A stretch of 62,212 bases of DNA from the NCBI RefSeq assembly GCF_000151315.2, contig NW_011887293.1:2514669-2576880 (forward strand). The letters are read 5' to 3'. Shown here one piece after another: positions 1-16,845 of the stretch. Numbering within the stretch: the first letter of the stretch is position 1; each line of letters begins with the position of its first letter. A program made the translations under genes and the position numbers. Source of the stretch: Capsaspora owczarzaki ATCC 30864. Its lineage: Eukaryota; Opisthokonta; Filasterea. The notes below the pieces were generated by a model that saw only the letters and a list, made by a program, of their open reading frames with translations, ran no database searches and was not told the origin of the DNA.

Positions 1-726
1 TGGTTGTTGTGATTGTTGTTGCTGCTGTTGGGCAGCGTTGGATTCCATCTTGCGCAAGTCCAAGGCAACCTTGCGAGCGCGCTGGATCTTCTTGACGACG
101 CCTGGCTCGGGTGCAGAGTGGCGACGGCGGATTGGCTCGTGCGCAGATGAGGGAGCGATCGGACGAGATGCTTGGGCAGCGACGTTTGCGGGGGTGGCCA
201 GTCCGCATCGGACCAGGAAGGGATCCATGCCGAGGCCCTCTGCAATCTCCTGCACAAGGAGAGCGTCGTCCGCGTCATCCGCCTCTGGCGTGATCGGGGC
301 GATGGGAGTAGCAGTGGCGGTGGAGGTAGCCGTGGCGGAGGCAGTGGGTGTGGGCGCCGTGGGATGATTTAGCGTCCATGAGTCATCGGCGTTGCCAACA
401 GCGCCGACATCGCTACTGCTGCTGCTGCCGCTGCTGCTGATAGTAGCAGTAGCAGTAGTAGTAGTAGTGGCGATGGTGGGATGCGACTTGACGTGACGCG
501 GGGTCGGCGGTGGGCTCTCCATGCCTTGTGCGGAGGGCTTTGCGGTTGCAGTGGCCGTGGTGAGATTGGCGGCGTGAGCACGCAATCCGGCCACCCCGCT
601 GAACTGCTGCCCTGTGCTGCTGATGTTGTCAAAGGATGTTGCTGGCGTCACACTGGTCGTCGTCGGTGCGCTGTGCTTGGTCTGGCTGAGTCGGTCGGCG
701 GACTGGGGAAGCGATGTGGCAGACAT
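1..726 (-). CDS. Unknown Ser/Thr/Ala-rich protein, N-terminal part (runs off window)
   Basis: An open minus-strand frame of exactly 242 codons starts at the ATG at 726-724 (MSATSLPQSADR) and is still open at base 1, so the 3' part lies outside the window. The protein is low in complexity: Ser/Thr/Ala/Pro-rich stretches, a Thr-Ala run and a poly-Ser run around residues 100-115, then an acidic patch (EADDADDALL) followed by a short hydrophobic-looking segment (QEIAEGLGMDPFLV). It then becomes basic (RRRHSAPEPGVVKKIQRARK) and ends at the window edge in a poly-Gln run encoded by a CAA/CAG repeat. The reading frame is supported by codon-like composition over its whole length and by the A-rich non-coding sequence directly upstream. 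I do not recognise a family. The alternating basic and acidic low-complexity layout suggests a disordered regulatory protein, but no function can be assigned. Confidence 0.6.
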   Translation of the reverse strand, partial: MSATSLPQSADRLSQTKHSAPTTTSVTPATSFDNISSTGQQFSGVAGLRAHAANLTTATATAKPSAQGMESPPPTPRHVKSHPTIATTTTTATATISSSGSSSSSDVGAVGNADDSWTLNHPTAPTPTASATATSTATATPIAPITPEADDADDALLVQEIAEGLGMDPFLVRCGLATPANVAAQASRPIAPSSAHEPIRRRHSAPEPGVVKKIQRARKVALDLRKMESNAAQQQQQQSQQP

Positions 727-752
727 GCAGATGTAAGGAGAGGGGAAGAAGT

Positions 753-776
753 AAAAAAAAAAAAAAAAAAAAAAAA
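753..776 (+). repeat. Poly(A) run, 24 nt
   Basis: An uninterrupted run of A about 27 bases upstream of the ATG of the 1-726 gene (as poly(T) on the coding strand). Similar runs recur in intergenic DNA and introns across the window. Confidence 0.9.
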
Positions 777-1490
777 CACGAGGAAAAGAACAAAAAGATC
801 CGAGAGAAGATACGGAACAAGGAAGGCTTGGGAGATGACGAGATGGACACGAGCACCAAAATGCACCGAGTCAGAAGGGGGAAGGAATGGGATGCAATCC
901 AAGGATTTGGGGGGGGGCGGAGGGAAGGATGAACGAGCAAGGAGCTGGAAAACGAACAAGCCGAAAGACAAAGCTGGGACTTTGTTCGAAGAGTGCCGTT
1001 GGGTTTGTTAAGACTGGGCTTCGGGAAGTCGACTTAGATCTAGAGAGGAAAAAAGAGGCGAACAAGATGCGAAACAAAATACAACCAAAAAAACAAAAAA
1101 AAAAAAAAAACATGATCGACATTTCAATGAGTCAACAGCCAAACCAACAACCAAAAAGTGTTTTGCTCGCCGCCCCCCCCCCCGCCCCTTGGATCCCTTC
1201 TTTGGAACCCCTTGGCTCCTGAGTCTTGGTTTTAAGGCCCTCAGGGGAGCACATGGGGAAAGTTTCTCATTGGGAGCCGAAGGTGTGGTGGTCCCTGAAG
1301 AAAATGGGAACCGTTTCTGGATCTTTGCGTATTTGCTGCCAAGAGTCGTTTCCCCAGTCCCCCCCCCGCCGCAGCCCCGCTTTCCCTCCATTAGTTTAGC
1401 AGCGTAGCCGCACAAAGAGACAGTCGCCCCAAGGCACAAGAGCGGGCTCTTGCTTGAAAAAATGGACATACGTCCGAAAGGTGGTCAACC

Positions 1491-1492
<2 letters not shown>

Positions 1493-1527
<35 letters not shown>
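1493..1527 (+). repeat. Poly(A) run, 35 nt
   Basis: The longest uninterrupted homopolymer in the window, in the gene-poor stretch. No target-site duplication or 3' end of a retroposed gene is visible next to it. Confidence 0.9.
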
Positions 1528-1529
<2 letters not shown>

Positions 1530-1632
1530 TCTAAATCCGCGGCTGACGTTCGTTTCGGTTGCCAACACGACTTGTGCCGACGTATCACAGCTACAGCCGC
1601 TCTCTCTCCTTTGGCTTTGGAAGAGTGAACTT

Positions 1633-1684
1633 GGCACAAGAACGGGAGTGAAAGCAGCGGCACAAGAACGGGAGTGAAAGCAGC
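1633..1684 (+). repeat. Perfect 26-bp tandem duplication
   Basis: A 26-base unit beginning GGCACAAGAACGGGAG occurs twice head to tail with no mismatch (1633-1658 and 1659-1684). It lies in non-coding DNA and looks like a recent slippage or unequal-exchange event. Confidence 0.9.
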
Positions 1685-4600
1685 GGAGAAGCGAGAACGG
1701 TGTCGTCGTCAAACATGGACGTGCGAAAAAAAACAAAAAACGCAAAACGGCGATTTTGCAGCCTGTCGCCCAGTGCAACGCTTTTTTTTTGTCTTGTTGG
1801 CTCATCAGCTAGGCAAAGTATCACACACACCGCGAGAAAGCGCAAGACGGATTTTTCAAAAGGTGCGAATGCGAAACGCCACTCGACGATGAGCGCAGCA
1901 GACCACGTCCTGTCGCACTCATATCGTCATGTCGCCCACCGCGTTGTTGTCGCTTTGATGTGACGAAGGAGGGAGTCGTGGAGGTGGAGGGGAGCAGGTG
2001 GGGGGGGAAGAGAGCGAGAGCGAGAGTGCGATTTGAACAAAATGCTGGGTGCGAAAACAGCCCAGCAACAATGAATTGAATGAGATTCGCGCACAACGAG
2101 TACTCACAGTTGTTCCCTGCCACACAAAGAGCGAGCGCGCGAAATGTTGGTCAACAAAAGGCAGAGACTGAGAAGGTAGTCAAGAGAATGGAAAAAGTGA
2201 ATGGGAACAAAACAAAAAATGAAGACTGACTGATTCCAAGGCGGAAAATGGGCGGCGCTTTAAAAAGCCTCGACAATTGGTTTCCAATGTAAACAAAATC
2301 TGATCTTTTGTTTGTTTGTTTCGGGCTTTTTTTTTTTTGTGTGTGTGTGTGTTTTCGTGTGTTTGTTTGCCCACAAATACATGGCTTGTGATCACGGCAT
2401 GTCCTCCTCTCTCTCGCTCTCTCGCTCCGTTCGGTCGTCAAAGGAAAGTCGTTTGGAGAAGGACGGCTGAGTCATGCATGAGCAAGGACGTAGCGGTGCG
2501 CCGAGAAATGCGAAAGAAAAGATCTTTGTGGTTAGATCCCGACTCACACCTTCCTGCGTTGGCAATAAACACAACGCTGCACAGTTTCTACGGGGTTTTG
2601 TTTTTGTTTCTCCGTGGAGTCAGATGGCATCGGGTTGATCCATAAATCAATCAACTGACACAGGGAGAGGGCAGCGAGAAGAGTTCAAAAAGTCTCCGCA
2701 TCGTCCCACCTCTGTCTCTCCCTTGCTCTCTTTGCCTGACATCTCTGGCTCAGGCAGAGTCGGAGGGAGGAATAAATCGTAAAGATCATATGTGAGATGA
2801 AAGCGATCAGATGTGAGTCGAAGCGAAATGCGTAGTAGCAACCGTTGCGGTGAAGATTCAAAAACGATTGGGCAAAATGATAATGGGGATCTATTGGAGA
2901 TCTGTTCAAACCGCATCTGACACCCACCCCGTTGCCAAGTCGTCCGCCCCTGACTCCCCTCGCCTCACCGCCTCGCACCCTACGTGTCAGAGCGTGGCAA
3001 GGCGCTGCTGGTTTGCATAGAGAAGACGAAAGCAGGCCGGAAGGCCACCAGAACAATGCTAGCGACGATGGCTGCGGCGAAATGAATGCGAAACGCGCAA
3101 AGAAAACCACGAAATCTCCCTCGCAACAACATTGCCAAAACTGAAGGAAACGCCGACAGCGCTTCATCGCCCCCCCCCCTTACACTCTTTGACCCATCAG
3201 ACACGTTTCACGTAATTCTAAACTCTTTTTTGGGAAGGTTGGCGGGTTTGAAAATCAACCCTAAAGCAGTGAAGAGCGGAAATCCAGGATCGGCTGGTTG
3301 GAGTGCGTATCAACAGGCCACGCCAATCTCTACCCAGAACACACACTCGCGGTCGGATCGCACTGTCGGATGGTTGACATGACCAACATTGAGCGACGTT
3401 TGATGTCAGGAGGTCGACAACGTGGGGTGCTGAGAGCAGTCAGCCAGCCGCGTTAGAAAAAAAAAACCGTCACTCGCGCGAAACCCCAACACTACCAGCA
3501 GCCGCATCCGCACCCGCGCCACCATCAACTCTGATCAGTGCATGGCATGAAAAGGTTGCGTACACACGAGGGAGAAGGAGTGCGGTTGGTGGGAGATGAC
3601 TGGCTGTCGGTGGAGGGGATTGCCGAGAAATGCTGAGCTTGCTCAGCTGAGCTGCTCGCTGCTTCGTTTTCACGGCCAGCGTGGGGCCCCGACCTCAATC
3701 ACTCCGATCAGGGGCAATCTCCAACTCCTTATCTGTCTCATACTTTGCGTCGTTGCTCTTTGAGAGACGGTCGCAAGCGCATCAGACGAGACCAAACAGA
3801 ATCTAAGTGTAAAAATGAAAACAAACATTAAACAAAATGGCTCCTGAGCGATCTCTCACAAGGCCGGTGGTCAGCCCAATCCCATCACAAGGATTGGTGA
3901 CAAGAGTCATTCAAAACGGCATCAGTCAATCAGTAAAAGTCGAGCTGGACAGACAGCGTGAATGCTGGTTGTGTCTTCTTCTTCGACGGCTGTCGCTCCT
4001 GGTGCTTTCATCGCATCAGCGCCTTGTCGAGTTGTAGGGCTGCTGTGCGGCGAGAGAGTGCAAAAGCAGCCAAACGCATGTGTGTGCGCGTGCGATCGCG
4101 CATTCCATTTTGTGGATTGGGGTTTTGGGTTGTTGGCTTTGGTTGGATTTCTGAGACGAGCCAGTCCGCTTACCGATTGCTGTACTGTACTGCACTGCAG
4201 CGACTGGAAGCAACAAGAAGAGTGAGCATCAACTCCAGCAAGTGTCATCAAATCCGTCAGACTTACTTTGAACGATATGGAAAAATTCAGACAACGAGCG
4301 AAAAAAAAAAAAAAAAAAAACGACAACCGCAAAAACAAAAAAGCGAATCCAAATGCGAATGTGACTCATTTAACATGCCTGCGCTGAGACGACTTGCTTT
4401 GCAAAATTACATTTAATAGATATAAACGAACTAGCAATACAGCGGGGTAAAATGAAAGACCGCACTAATACAACAACAGCAAGAAAAGGCAAAGTTAACG
4501 ATGTCACGAAACGAAACGGCAAAAACGCAAAAAATACAACCAAAATCGAAAATCGAAAATCTGAAAAAGAACGAGCAAAAGAAGAGCAAAACGACCAAGT

Positions 4601-4721
4601 ACAATTAAGATTCATGTAGGTCTTTGACTGAGTGTTTCAAAAAAAAGCATGTACAAAGCGGACGGGAGGAAAGAGAGAAAGGAGACAGAGGCCCGAGAAC
4701 GCCGGGAATGAACGCTGGGCC

Positions 4722-5606
4722 TCAGATCATGTACGCGTTGTGCTGGACCGAGCTGGGGTGGACGGCCATTTCGTAGTACTTGAACAGAATGATCTCCCGG
4801 CGGATTTCCTCAATCTTGGCGGGTGTGAGCGAGCCCAGCGCAACCATGGTGCGGTCGTAGTCGGTGGGCGTATAAGTTTGGTGCACATTGACCGTATCGC
4901 TGAAGGAGACGCGTCGTTGGATGCGGCAACTGCTGGAAGACGGGCGAGACTGGATGAGCGCTGGTTGCGGAGGGGCAGAACTCGAGCGCTGCGGGCGGTT
5001 GGACAAGCCGAAGGAGGAGGCGTCGCCCAACGCAACATGCATGTCAGAAGTCGCAAAGCTGTGGCAGTCGTCATCCTGTTGAGACGTTGCTTCACAGCTG
5101 CGAGACGACGCGGCAGTCGGGGAGGACACGGTGGAGAGCTCTGATTCGTTATGGAAGTCGTCGATGCAATTAGACTGCATCGGAATCGCATCGGACTCGC
5201 GTTGCGTGTCGCCGCCAGCCTCGCAGAGTTCGGTTGCAGTGGGGTTATTGCTCAACGCAATCATTTGGGCGGCGTCCTCCTCGCTCAAGGCGCTGAGGGA
5301 TGGCTTGGCAAGCCGTGACGAGCTCAGCGAGGGGGTGTGGTCGCTCGCGTTGTTGTTGTTGTTGTTGTTGTTGCTGTCGCTTGACTTTGGTGCTGCGACG
5401 GGCCATTGCTGTGCCATAGCCTGCCCTACGCTTGTTTCGGGGTGTACAGAGTGGCTCTGAACAAGCTGACGGTGGCGGCGGAACTGGACGGGGTCCGAGA
5501 AGCGCCGTGAGGTCAAGCTGTTCATCGTGTCGTTCTGGGGGCTGCTGTTATTGCTGACGGAGAATACGTTCGACAGCTCGACGCGGTTGCATACCATTGC
5601 TTGCAT
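4722..5606 (-). CDS. Protein with RVSF (PP1-docking-like) motif and conserved-looking C-terminus
   Basis: A single-exon frame of 294 residues runs from the ATG at 5606-5604 to a stop at 4722. The first 230 residues are low-complexity, Ser/Asn-rich, with a run of eight Asn near residue 80. The last 64 residues differ sharply: RRVSFSDTV at 231-239, then VHQTYTPTDYDRT, LTPAKIEEIRREI and FKYYEMAVHPSS. RVSF (232-235) fits the RVxF consensus by which regulators dock on protein phosphatase 1. The following Tyr-Asp-Arg and Glu-rich helix with an FKxxEMxVH pattern reminds me of short C-terminal modules in fungal signalling proteins, from memory only. A role as a PP1 regulatory or targeting subunit is inference from the motif. 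The homopolymer-rich DNA on both sides marks the gene ends. Confidence 0.7.
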   Translation of the reverse strand: MQAMVCNRVELSNVFSVSNNSSPQNDTMNSLTSRRFSDPVQFRRHRQLVQSHSVHPETSVGQAMAQQWPVAAPKSSDSNNNNNNNNASDHTPSLSSSRLAKPSLSALSEEDAAQMIALSNNPTATELCEAGGDTQRESDAIPMQSNCIDDFHNESELSTVSSPTAASSRSCEATSQQDDDCHSFATSDMHVALGDASSFGLSNRPQRSSSAPPQPALIQSRPSSSSCRIQRRVSFSDTVNVHQTYTPTDYDRTMVALGSLTPAKIEEIRREIILFKYYEMAVHPSSVQHNAYMI

Positions 5607-5734
5607 GGCTCGTGCGACAGGAGAAAAAATAACTAGAGATGAGAAGAGAGTTGTGTGATTGTTGCGCGCTTTTGAGCGACAGGAAAGGAAGCAGAGGGGG
5701 CGAGGGAATTAAGAAGAAAAAAATGACGCGACAA

Positions 5735-5771
<37 letters not shown>

Positions 5772-7680
5772 GTATGCGTCAATAATTGGTTTCAGATCTG
5801 AAAAAACGAAAAAAAAAATCGCAAAAACGTGAAAAATGAAACAACGTGAATTGGGGAGAAATACAAGACGCGCGAGTCGGCGTGGAAGCAGAAGAGCGAA
5901 GAGAAGAAGTCAAACTAGTGGTTGGAGAAGAGGAAGTGAGTGCCAAAGGCGAGGGGGGGGGGAAGAGAAGGAAACTCAAGAAAAAGCCAAAAAGAAAAAA
6001 AAAATGAATAGGACTGAACGCTCATCCAAATGCGGACGCCCGCTTTTAAACGAGCCCAATTGGCCAACACCCCGAGTGCTACAACCTGCTGCCCAGGACA
6101 GGCCGGGGGAGGAAGGGGAGGGGCTTCCCTACCAACAAGGCTTAGGGCCATAACAAGCCTCAGGAGACGGTGGTAGGCGGGGAAATGAGCCATCACAGAA
6201 AGTCAAAGCGAATCGCGAGGAAGGAACAAATTTGTGTCTGTATGGTATGAAAGTTGTTACCTTTGCTGCACGCTCTGCGAATGTTGAATGCAATGATATT
6301 AGCAAACCCTCTGTGCACGGGGTTAATGTTGTTGTGACTGGCAAATCGTGATTTTTTTTTTTTTTCTTTTGAATGGTTGTTTTATCTATTTTTGTTTTGA
6401 GAAGCGCGAGTTTTGATTGGCCGACGAGATCCGTCCCCGATCAACACCCTCGCTCTTGAGCGTCCTCGCTTTCTATTTGCTGGCTGCTGCTTTTGGTCGC
6501 GTTGCAAAGCTAAATTATGGTACAGGTGTCTGGAACACATGAGACACAGTCAAGACAAAACACACAATGACCAACGAACGCGAAAACACTGCTTCTCGCC
6601 AATTATTGTTTTTTGGGGATTTTTTTTTTGTTTTTTGGTCGTATTGACATTGGACCTGGCTTGCAATGTTGTGACGCATCTTGTGTACAAATACCATTTA
6701 CACCCACCAGTTAAGCGCGTTTTTTATTTTCCCTTTTGTTTCTTTTTTTCTTTCTTCTTCTTCATTCACGTTTCGCAGGGATGATGACAGGATGGCCCGT
6801 TCCCGGCAATCGCGCTTACCTGACGTCTGTAAACCAGCTGCTCCTACTCGAGCTGCAGGTGTTGCAGTTGCAAAACAACGCAAGAGGAAACGAAGCGAAC
6901 AAGCTGGAGAGGACAAGAAGCGAAACCGCTGCAAATTTGAAACACACCCAAAACAAAAAAAAAAAAAAACAAGAATCAACGCAGGACTAAGACACGGCTT
7001 TTTAAGGTCTGACGACAGAGTAAGCAGCGGAGCAATACTGTATAGATCTCCTGTCATTGAACGATCTGCCTCTTCTTTCGCTCATGCTGCCGTTGGGCTC
7101 TAGCAGTGTGCGGGGGGGGGGGAAAAAACAGGTGAGGACGCTTTCATCGTGACGTGAATAGATCAACCGGTGAGGTTGTTTTGTTTACTCCATGCGAAAC
7201 TGCACTGTCGGAATACTTTCTCGCACAATTAATTTGGTGTGGAAAAAATATTAAAATACTTCACGCCCAGCGGCGAAACGTTGAACACGCCATATTGTTG
7301 GCAATTGTGTTTCCCCAGACACAACTCAACCCTTTTCCCCTCCCCCTCTCCTCCCACCACCGTTGGTCCGCATTTCGTTCGTTTTATCCGTGCTGTGCAC
7401 ATTAGACAAGTGCGAGAAACAACATGCCATGCGAAATACCACGCAAGCCGAGGGATTTGACAGGGCGTAAACAAAAAAAGTTAAAACTCGAGTCGCTTGA
7501 CAACAAGATTCGCAACAGGTTACCGCCCCCAGCCAATCTGCGCATAACTCCACAAAGACCTTGATGGTCAAGCAGCACAACAGACAAGTGGTTTGTAGAT
7601 CGTGATAAACAAGCAGCGAGGTGGCGTCAAATTTAATGGGCGGATTAAACAACAACAACAAAGCGCATCGAACAAAAACA
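5607..7680. other. Intergenic region between RVSF gene and gankyrin
   Basis: This 2.1 kb holds the upstream region of the minus-strand RVSF gene and the downstream region of the minus-strand gankyrin gene. It contains a 32-nt poly(A) run, T-rich and A-rich tracts and no reading frame with protein-like composition. I see no gene in it. Confidence 0.55.
5738..5769 (+). repeat. Poly(A) run, 32 nt
   Basis: Uninterrupted A run about 130 bases upstream of the RVSF gene start; on that gene's strand it is poly(T), possibly a nucleosome-excluding promoter tract. Confidence 0.9.
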
Positions 7681-9026
7681 TCATGGGTTGCCATCTTGCA
7701 GGTGTGGAAGGAGCAAAGCGCGAATACGAGCACTCGCGAGATCGAGCGCTGACTGCTCATCGACATTCCGCACAGAGGCGTCGGCTCGGTGAGCAGTAAT
7801 CAGTTCGACGGCCAGCTCGCCGTGCTCTTCCGAAACAGCCAAGTGCCTGTTGTCAAGGCGAAAGAAGGAGCAGGGGGGGGAGGGCCAGATGTGAGTTGAA
7901 TCATCGAATTGCGTGCATTCCTGACTGATGCTCCATCCGGCTGTTCCCCGCATTTTGTCCACAGTGTCGAAGTCGCTAGAATCGACACTCAGGGACTATG
8001 GGCAACCAATGAAACACCGTGCGATGTGCTGCATCCGATGCTGCATCAGACTAATGCCCGATGCAGCAAGCCTCGGGCAGACAAGCTGGTGGCAGACAAC
8101 CAGACAACAGGACAAGGAGAAATCTTACAAAGCAGTGCTTTTTGTCCGATCCAGAGCATTGACACTGGCACCACCAGCAATAAGAGCTTTGCACATTGCA
8201 GTATGCCCCTTGATTGCAGCGCGGTGCAAGGGGCTTGCGCCAGTGTTGTCCCGGGCGTTCGCGTCTGCGCCATGCTCGAGCAACAATTTGCTCACCTAAA
8301 CAGCCAATTCCCGCAAAAACAAACAAAAAAATGCGCAGGCCGATGATGGTCAGCCAACAACTGGGTGCTTGAGGGTCTCATGTTCCCTCCTATCAAATGA
8401 ATGTACCGGGAGGTGGTTCTTGCTGGCAGCGTAGTGCAACGGAGTTTGCTTGGAATCCGTCGTGTTGGTTGGATTGGCGTGCTTGACAAGCAATTGTCGG
8501 ACGATTCCTTCATTTCCAACAGAGGCTGCAATGTGTAGAGGAGTCCAGCCCGACTATGTCGTACCAACAATGCATTCAACTTAGTACGATCATTGACAGA
8601 CCATTGCGAAGCATTGAAACCCGGTTCACAAGCAAGAGTCTGCTTACATCGTCCGCTGCGTTCACGTCCACGGGCGGTTGCTGAGCCAGGATGAACTCGA
8701 CAATCTCGGGGTGCGATCCTGAGCATGCCCAGTGGAGGGGCTGGCGATCGTCCTGCTCAACGGCAAACGAGAAAGCGCGGTTCCAGAAACCAATGCAAAA
8801 CACTGTGAGTCGTGGCTTTCACGCAGAGCCGGCTTTTGCGTGGGTTGAAATTCAGGACGTGGTCGATCACACAAGTCCGATGACTCATCTTGGTGGGGCG
8901 TGGTGGCTGGGAGGGGCAACAAACCTCGTCTTTGGTCGTCAGGACGCGCGTGTCGTTGTTCACTGCGGCGATGAACTCGGCCTTCTTGCCCTCGAAGGCC
9001 ATTCGGCAGATTGCAGCACCAGACAT
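7681..9026 (-). CDS. PSMD10: Gankyrin, 26S proteasome assembly chaperone (PSMD10)
   Basis: Five exons join in phase: 9026-8925, 8755-8648, 8553-8407, 8295-8129 and 7846-7681, giving 229 residues against about 226 in the human protein. It consists almost entirely of ankyrin repeats. Diagnostic blocks follow gankyrin in order: QPLHWACSGSHPEIVEF, SGWTPLHIAASVGN, QTPLHYAASKNH, GASPLHRAAIKGH and LHLAVSEEHG. In animals and yeast (Nas6) gankyrin binds the C-terminal domain of the proteasomal ATPase Rpt3 and helps assemble the 19S particle; acting in cytosol and nucleus is inferred from the family. All introns are GT-AG; exon 4 ends in phase 2 and exon 5 completes the Leu codon, which confirms that junction. 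The start is the first Met of the conserved frame. It is divergent from RUVBL2 across 655 bp. Confidence 0.93.
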
Positions 9027-9681
9027 TTGGAGTCGAATAGTATCACAGCGATGGATGCTGACGTTTGACTTGAATACAGGAGTGTTGAGCTGGGTCTGTT
9101 CACAAACAGGGACTGGATTGAGGTAATGCAAAAGCTGCAAACCTTCGGCTACCATCGCCGGCTGGACGGACTCGGCTCAGAGTTGTATCAAACGAATGCT
9201 CGAGTGATGGAGATTCTGAAAATGATGCGCTTGTTCGCTTTGGAGCGAGTTTGCGTTTTGGAGATTGACTTTTGGTCTGCGCAACTGTAATTGTCGGAAG
9301 AAGACCTGCGGCTTTCATTTTGAAGTCCAAAACACAAGCTCGTGTTTCTGATCAATATTACCATCATACAATAAAAATATCCAGACTGGACGTTGATTCC
9401 ATCCAAATTCTGACGGGATAACTCGATCCCTACTGCCTTATTTCATAAACGCTAAACCATTCGTTTTTGCACAACGCCTTTCATCCACTCCTGCACACTA
9501 TTCCACCACTCTCTCGCCCTCAATCAACTAAAAATTATATTTCACATCCGCTGGTGAGGTCGTTCGTCTCGTTCGTGGTCGTATTTCCAACGCTACCCTC
9601 GCTCAAAGTTCCCCATTTGGAGTTCTCTGAATCCTCACTCTTTTTTTTTTTTTTTTCTTTTTCTTCTCAACCTCATTCACA
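9027..9681. promoter_or_regulatory. Divergent promoter region PSMD10 / RUVBL2
   Basis: This 655-bp stretch lies head to head between gankyrin (minus) and RUVBL2 (plus) and must contain both promoters and 5' UTRs. The RUVBL2 side ends in a pyrimidine-rich tract with a T run at about 9642-9656 just before its ATG. No clear TATA box is visible and I find no coding frame. Confidence 0.55.
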
Positions 9682-11798
<2,117 letters not shown>

Positions 11799-12022
11799 AA
11801 TGCAAGCCCCGTTTCATTATTAAAATTACAGTTTCTTTTTGGTTTTAGACTGCTCTTGCAAGCTCGGCCAATGGACGGAGAGAGGTGCAACACCATGCTA
11901 CCACCGCTCTTTTGTTCTTTGCCAAAGAACAAATGGCACAGGAAACGAAAAAGAAACAAAAAGAAAAAGAGAAAGATATATATTATTTCGTCTCAAAAGT
12001 AAAAAATGGAATGTTTGGCTGA

Positions 12023-16414
<4,392 letters not shown>

Positions 16415-16845
16415 TTGGCTAAAGTAGTGGGGGAGCACGACGGTGGGTGGTGGAAGAGGGCGGATGAGGGGTTTGGGTTGAGCGGTGGAAAAACAGAGAG
16501 TGTGCTGGCAAATCCATTGAAGGACATTGACGAACGGGGCTTCCACCATTCACTTGCATTTTGCAGAACTGGTTACACTGTTGCAAGGTTTGGCTGGAGG
16601 TAAAGGCGGCGGTTTCAAAAGTGGGCCGTCACTCGATTTCCAGCTTTCCCCTTCTTTTGCCCTCTCACCACAGCACTTGACAATTTCACCTTCCTGATCC
16701 AACGCTCCTGCAATTTTTGCTTTTTGTTGGTTGGTGCGTTTGACATCTCGAGCCGTCTTGATTTCCATTTCGCTAAAAGTCTCTCTTCAAAGCTCAGCTT
16801 CTCAATGTGGAAGCGAGCCATTCGGTCTCTCCTCTTTCTTTAACA
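16415..16845. promoter_or_regulatory. Divergent promoter region TWNK / RPL23
   Basis: A 431-bp space between the Twinkle ATG (minus) and the RPL23 ATG (plus). It must hold both promoters and 5' UTRs. Short frames cross it but none continues into recognisable protein. Confidence 0.55.
16824..16840 (+). promoter_or_regulatory. Pyrimidine-rich leader before RPL23 start
   Basis: A tract of the form TCTCTCCTCTTTC lies just upstream of the RPL23 ATG. It resembles the 5' TOP pyrimidine tracts of ribosomal-protein mRNAs, which couple translation to TOR signalling in animals. Whether transcription starts here is unknown. Confidence 0.3.

Larger units (their letters stand above)
727..4721. other. 4 kb intergenic stretch without a recognisable gene
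   Basis: No reading frame here has a recognisable domain, sustained codon-like composition or coherent splice sites. The sequence carries long poly(A) runs, short C runs and CA/GT-rich patches, and one perfect 26-bp tandem duplication. It separates the minus-strand gene ending at the left edge from the minus-strand RVSF gene at 4722-5606. Part of it must be the promoter and 5' UTR of the gene at 1-726. It is several times longer than every other intergenic space in the window, so an unannotated non-coding RNA or a fast-evolving small gene cannot be excluded. Confidence 0.5.
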
